From positions 62,001-126,000 of the forward strand of contig NZ_JAAIKO010000019.1 in the NCBI RefSeq assembly GCF_016107395.1: a stretch of 64,000 nt of DNA. Direction: 5' to 3'. The DNA comes from Streptomyces fildesensis (GTDB taxonomy: Bacteria > Actinomycetota > Actinomycetes > Streptomycetales > Streptomycetaceae). How positions within the stretch are numbered: the stretch's first letter is position 1; every line of letters starts with the position of its first letter. Made by a program: the position numbers and the translations under genes. A model generated the notes under the pieces. That model was not told the DNA's origin and did no database searches. It saw nothing but the letters and a program-made list of their open reading frames with translations. Below are positions 61,648 to 64,000 of this stretch, one piece after another.

Positions 61648-63754
61648 GGTGTTGAGGCAACTCTCCCGGTTCCGGCAGGTCCGGTGCAAACGGGTTTTCG
61701 GGGAGGGGCTGGTCCGGGCGCTCGGCGAGCCAGTCGCGCAGGACGTCGTGCAGGGTTTCGGCGCCTGCCAGGGGGTGTTCGGGTTCGGTCAGGGTGCCGG
61801 GGAAGAGGAGGAAGGGGCGGCTCTGGTCGCCGCCGAGGCCGCCGTGGGAGCCGGCTTGCTGCTCGAAGGCGTGGACGGCGCCGGTGGCGGGGTCGTACGA
61901 GGAGTTGACCATCAGGTCGGCGACGTGCGGGAAGCCGTCGGTGCGGCGGACCGTTTCGGCGGCGCCCTTGCCGAACGGGGCGAGGGGGTCGGCGATGTGG
62001 ATGCGGCCGGTGTCGAGTTCGTGTTCCGCGCCGCCCGCGCCCAGCGCGAGCGGGCCCCGGGCGGCGCTGCGGACCAGGACGAAGCCGATGCCCGGGTGGT
62101 CCACCAGGGTCTTCAGCAGGGTGGGGTAGCGCTCGTCGATCTCCTCGCGGGTGACGCGGCCGGGGAGGTCGGGGAAGGTGACGAGGCCGAGGTTGCCCGA
62201 GGCCAGGACCACCGGGTCGGAGGGCGGGCCCGCGCACTCCTTCTCCTCCTCGGGGTGCCGGCCGCGTTCGTCCCGGTGGAGGGCGGTGCGAGCCGCGGTC
62301 CTGGCCTCCGCGCCGCTCACGCTGCGCCCGGCGCGGCGCGGTACGGGGAGGTCGCAGCCGGCGCGGACGAGTTCCTTCAGCGTCAGGCCGTACGCGTCGG
62401 CGAAGGTCTCGCCGTGGCTCTGGCCGTGGTCCGAGAGCAGCACGATCCGGTACGGGCGCGGGGCGTAGCGGGCGGCGTCGGCGATGAGCCGGATCGAACG
62501 GTCCAGCCGGTTGAGCACCTTGAAGGCGTCGCGGCTGCGGGGCCCGGAGTGGTGGGCCACCTCGTCGTAGGCGACGAGGTCCGCGTAGACCGCGGTGCGG
62601 CCGGCGAGCATGTCGCCGATCACCGCGGCGACGGCGACGTCGCGTTCGATGACGGTCGCGAAGGCGCGCAGCAGCGGGTACAGGCCGCCGCGTTTGATGC
62701 GCGGCCGGTCGCGGCGCAGCCGGGAGGCCGTCGACTCGACGATCTCGCGGGCGACTTCGGCGACGAAGGACCAGGCGGTGCGCACGGCGTTGGCGGGGTC
62801 GGAGAAGTACGCGAAATAGCCGGACCGGGAGCGGCGGAAGGTGCCGCGCCGGGCCGCCGCCGACATCACCAGCGCCATCTGGTCCGCGCCGCCGCTGAAG
62901 AGGTTGCCGCGGCTCGCGCCGTCCTCGGCGAGCAGGCCGCGCGAGCCGGTGCGCCCGACCGCCCGGCGTTCCAGTTCCGCTGCGCTGGAGGGCCGGTTGC
63001 AGACCATCAGCTGCCCGGTGTCCTTCTCGAACCAGCGGAAGGCGGGCACGTCGTGGTTGGAGCCGTGCAGGATGCCGAGTTGGCTGGCGCCGGTCTGGCT
63101 GCTCCAGTCGGTGCGCCACGGCACCAGCCGGTGGCTGCTGTCCAGCCACCCGGCGACGGTCTCCATCGCCGGGGGTCTGGTCCGTCCGCCGCGCTGCGAG
63201 GGGCGGACGGCCTCGCGCAGTACGTCGTGGCCGACGCCGTCGAGCTGGAGGAAGAGCGTGCCGGGGGGCGCCGGCCGCCGCGCCGCGCCGCGCTCGGGCC
63301 TGCGGCGGCCCGCGAGCCGCGCGAGCCGTCGTCCGTACGCCTCGTCGTCGCGCACCGCGAGCGCGGTGCTGGTCGCCGACGAGGTCGCCGACATCACGGC
63401 GGCGATGACGACGGCGGTCGCGGGGGTGACCTCGCCGTGCGGGGTGAGCCGCAGTGCGATCAGCAGCAGCGACCCGTTGAGGAAGAAGACCAGCATGCCC
63501 AGCACCAGCGCCGGGACCATCAGCAGGGCGCGCACCAGCACCGGCCAGACCAGGGCGCTGAGCACACCGAAGGCGCCCGCGCCGATCCCGGCCGTGACCG
63601 CCATCTGCGGGGGGTCGTCGCCCTTCGGCGACTGGATGCTGAAATCGGGCAGGATCCCCGCCAGGACGGCCAGCGTCGCCGCCGACACCGCCCAGACGAT
63701 CACCACCCGCGCGACGGCCCGCCCCATGGACCGCCACCGCCACCGCCGCAGCAC
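61637..63754 (-). CDS. Membrane-anchored alkaline phosphatase superfamily protein
   Basis: A 705-residue protein; GTG 63754 (GGTGAG upstream) or ATG 63727. Four hydrophobic helices in residues 10-135 form a membrane part, then a phosphodiesterase/phosphatase fold of the alkaline phosphatase superfamily: LFLQLDGVGHDVLREA (metal Asp), WSSQTGASQLGILHGSNHDV, VAYDEVAHHSGP and LLSDHGQSHGE (metal Asp/His), with a last His in QAGSHGGLGG. Probably a cell-envelope phosphodiesterase. Its stop codon TAG lies inside the start of the tRNA-Trp gene, an 11-nt overlap on the same strand. Confidence 0.75.
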   Translation of the reverse strand: MLRRWRWRSMGRAVARVVIVWAVSAATLAVLAGILPDFSIQSPKGDDPPQMAVTAGIGAGAFGVLSALVWPVLVRALLMVPALVLGMLVFFLNGSLLLIALRLTPHGEVTPATAVVIAAVMSATSSATSTALAVRDDEAYGRRLARLAGRRRPERGAARRPAPPGTLFLQLDGVGHDVLREAVRPSQRGGRTRPPAMETVAGWLDSSHRLVPWRTDWSSQTGASQLGILHGSNHDVPAFRWFEKDTGQLMVCNRPSSAAELERRAVGRTGSRGLLAEDGASRGNLFSGGADQMALVMSAAARRGTFRRSRSGYFAYFSDPANAVRTAWSFVAEVAREIVESTASRLRRDRPRIKRGGLYPLLRAFATVIERDVAVAAVIGDMLAGRTAVYADLVAYDEVAHHSGPRSRDAFKVLNRLDRSIRLIADAARYAPRPYRIVLLSDHGQSHGETFADAYGLTLKELVRAGCDLPVPRRAGRSVSGAEARTAARTALHRDERGRHPEEEKECAGPPSDPVVLASGNLGLVTFPDLPGRVTREEIDERYPTLLKTLVDHPGIGFVLVRSAARGPLALGAGGAEHELDTGRIHIADPLAPFGKGAAETVRRTDGFPHVADLMVNSSYDPATGAVHAFEQQAGSHGGLGGDQSRPFLLFPGTLTEPEHPLAGAETLHDVLRDWLAERPDQPLPENPFAPDLPEPGELPQHQGA

Positions 63755-63836
63755 GCCCAGCTCACCTCACGTCCGTTCCGCGGCCCGGTCACCGGTACCG
63801 CCGGTTCCGGGAAACTGCTCCACGCCGTCCACCCTG

Positions 63837-64000
63837 TCACAACGCCCACCGGCCGCCGCTCAGGCCACCCCCGGCGGGCACCCCGGCAGGCACCTCGGCG
63901 GGCACCGCGGAGGGCACCCCGGCAGGCACCGCGGAGGGCACCCCGGTAGGCGCCCCCGCACCCGCCCGGTGATCGGCATAGGGTCGGGGACAGCGGGCAG
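63837..64000 (-). repeat. Short tandem repeat tract, possible C-terminal tail of a minus-strand gene
   Basis: Repeating 12-nt units (GGCACC-CCGGCA and GGCACC-GCGGAG type) fill about 63870-63955. On the minus strand an open frame runs from the window edge to TGA 63837-63839 and reads [20 protein letters not shown], then [11 protein letters not shown]. It could be the disordered tail of a gene beginning beyond the window; there is no other support. Confidence 0.35.

Noticed and set aside
63870-63955. CRISPR-like array
   Set aside because: Units are 12 nt, back to back and without spacers.

Overview
The window is high-GC actinobacterial DNA, almost certainly a Streptomyces chromosome. The codon third positions are GC-saturated, GTG starts and 4-nt ATGA/GTGA gene overlaps are common, and the tRNAs and gene families (DUF2254, AMP-ligase next to Liv-type ABC genes, MoxR/VWA pair, leaderless-looking promoters) fit that genus.

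Positions 1 to about 25.9 kb are an accessory defence and mobile-DNA island. In order they hold the 3' end of an adenine DNA methylase, an EcsC-family protein, a McrBC module (the McrB gene is DUF4357-EVE-AAA and carries a 1-nt frameshift), a UvrD-like helicase with a RelE-like N-terminus, a divergent HTH/N6-methylase with an HsdS-like tail, and a complete Wadjet-type operon jetABCD of the TIGR02677/02678/02680/02679 kind. Both jetA and jetC contain a rare TTA codon, so their translation may depend on the bldA tRNA. After Wadjet come a decayed coiled-coil gene, a HEPN-like protein with an R-x4-H motif, a Nudix-like protein, an IclR regulator and a winged-helix protein. These are followed by an XRE regulator divergent from a tyrosine-recombinase-like gene that overlaps a DDE-transposase-like gene. 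The Nudix-like and recombinase-like genes share a nearly identical 26-bp palindromic promoter site. The island ends at the 3' end of tRNA-Leu(GAG), beside an att-like palindrome and direct repeats.

From 26 to 61 kb the content is more ordinary chromosome. It includes DUF2254, aldehyde dehydrogenase with carbonic anhydrase, GntR with chorismate mutase, fdhD, a thioesterase, a bile-acid-symporter-like transporter with LysR, an acyl-CoA ligase with a Liv-type ABC transporter (one protein fuses both permeases and an ATPase), an aldo/keto reductase, a MoxR/VWA metallopeptidase pair, secreted sphingomyelinase and lipase, a Clp-N/HTH protein behind a repeated operator, a membrane protein/histidine kinase/response regulator operon, and a TetR-controlled MFS/SDR pair. 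Two stretches (29.5-32.8 kb and 37.1-37.6 kb) are mosaics of gene fragments: sucD, an OFA-type MFS, moeA, a formate dehydrogenase Fe-S segment, an Lrp/AsnC domain and another MFS. These look like scars of deletions.

The most notable object is at 61.04-61.22 kb. It is a small RNA gene in which a tRNA T-arm, a CCA-closed acceptor-like hairpin and a D-arm occur in permuted order, flanked by a long pairing stem, a promoter and a terminator. This is the layout of a tRNA-mimicking bacterial Y RNA (YrlA class). No Ro60/TROVE protein is encoded nearby. A GntR remnant, tRNA-Trp(CCA) and a membrane-anchored alkaline-phosphatase-superfamily protein close the window.
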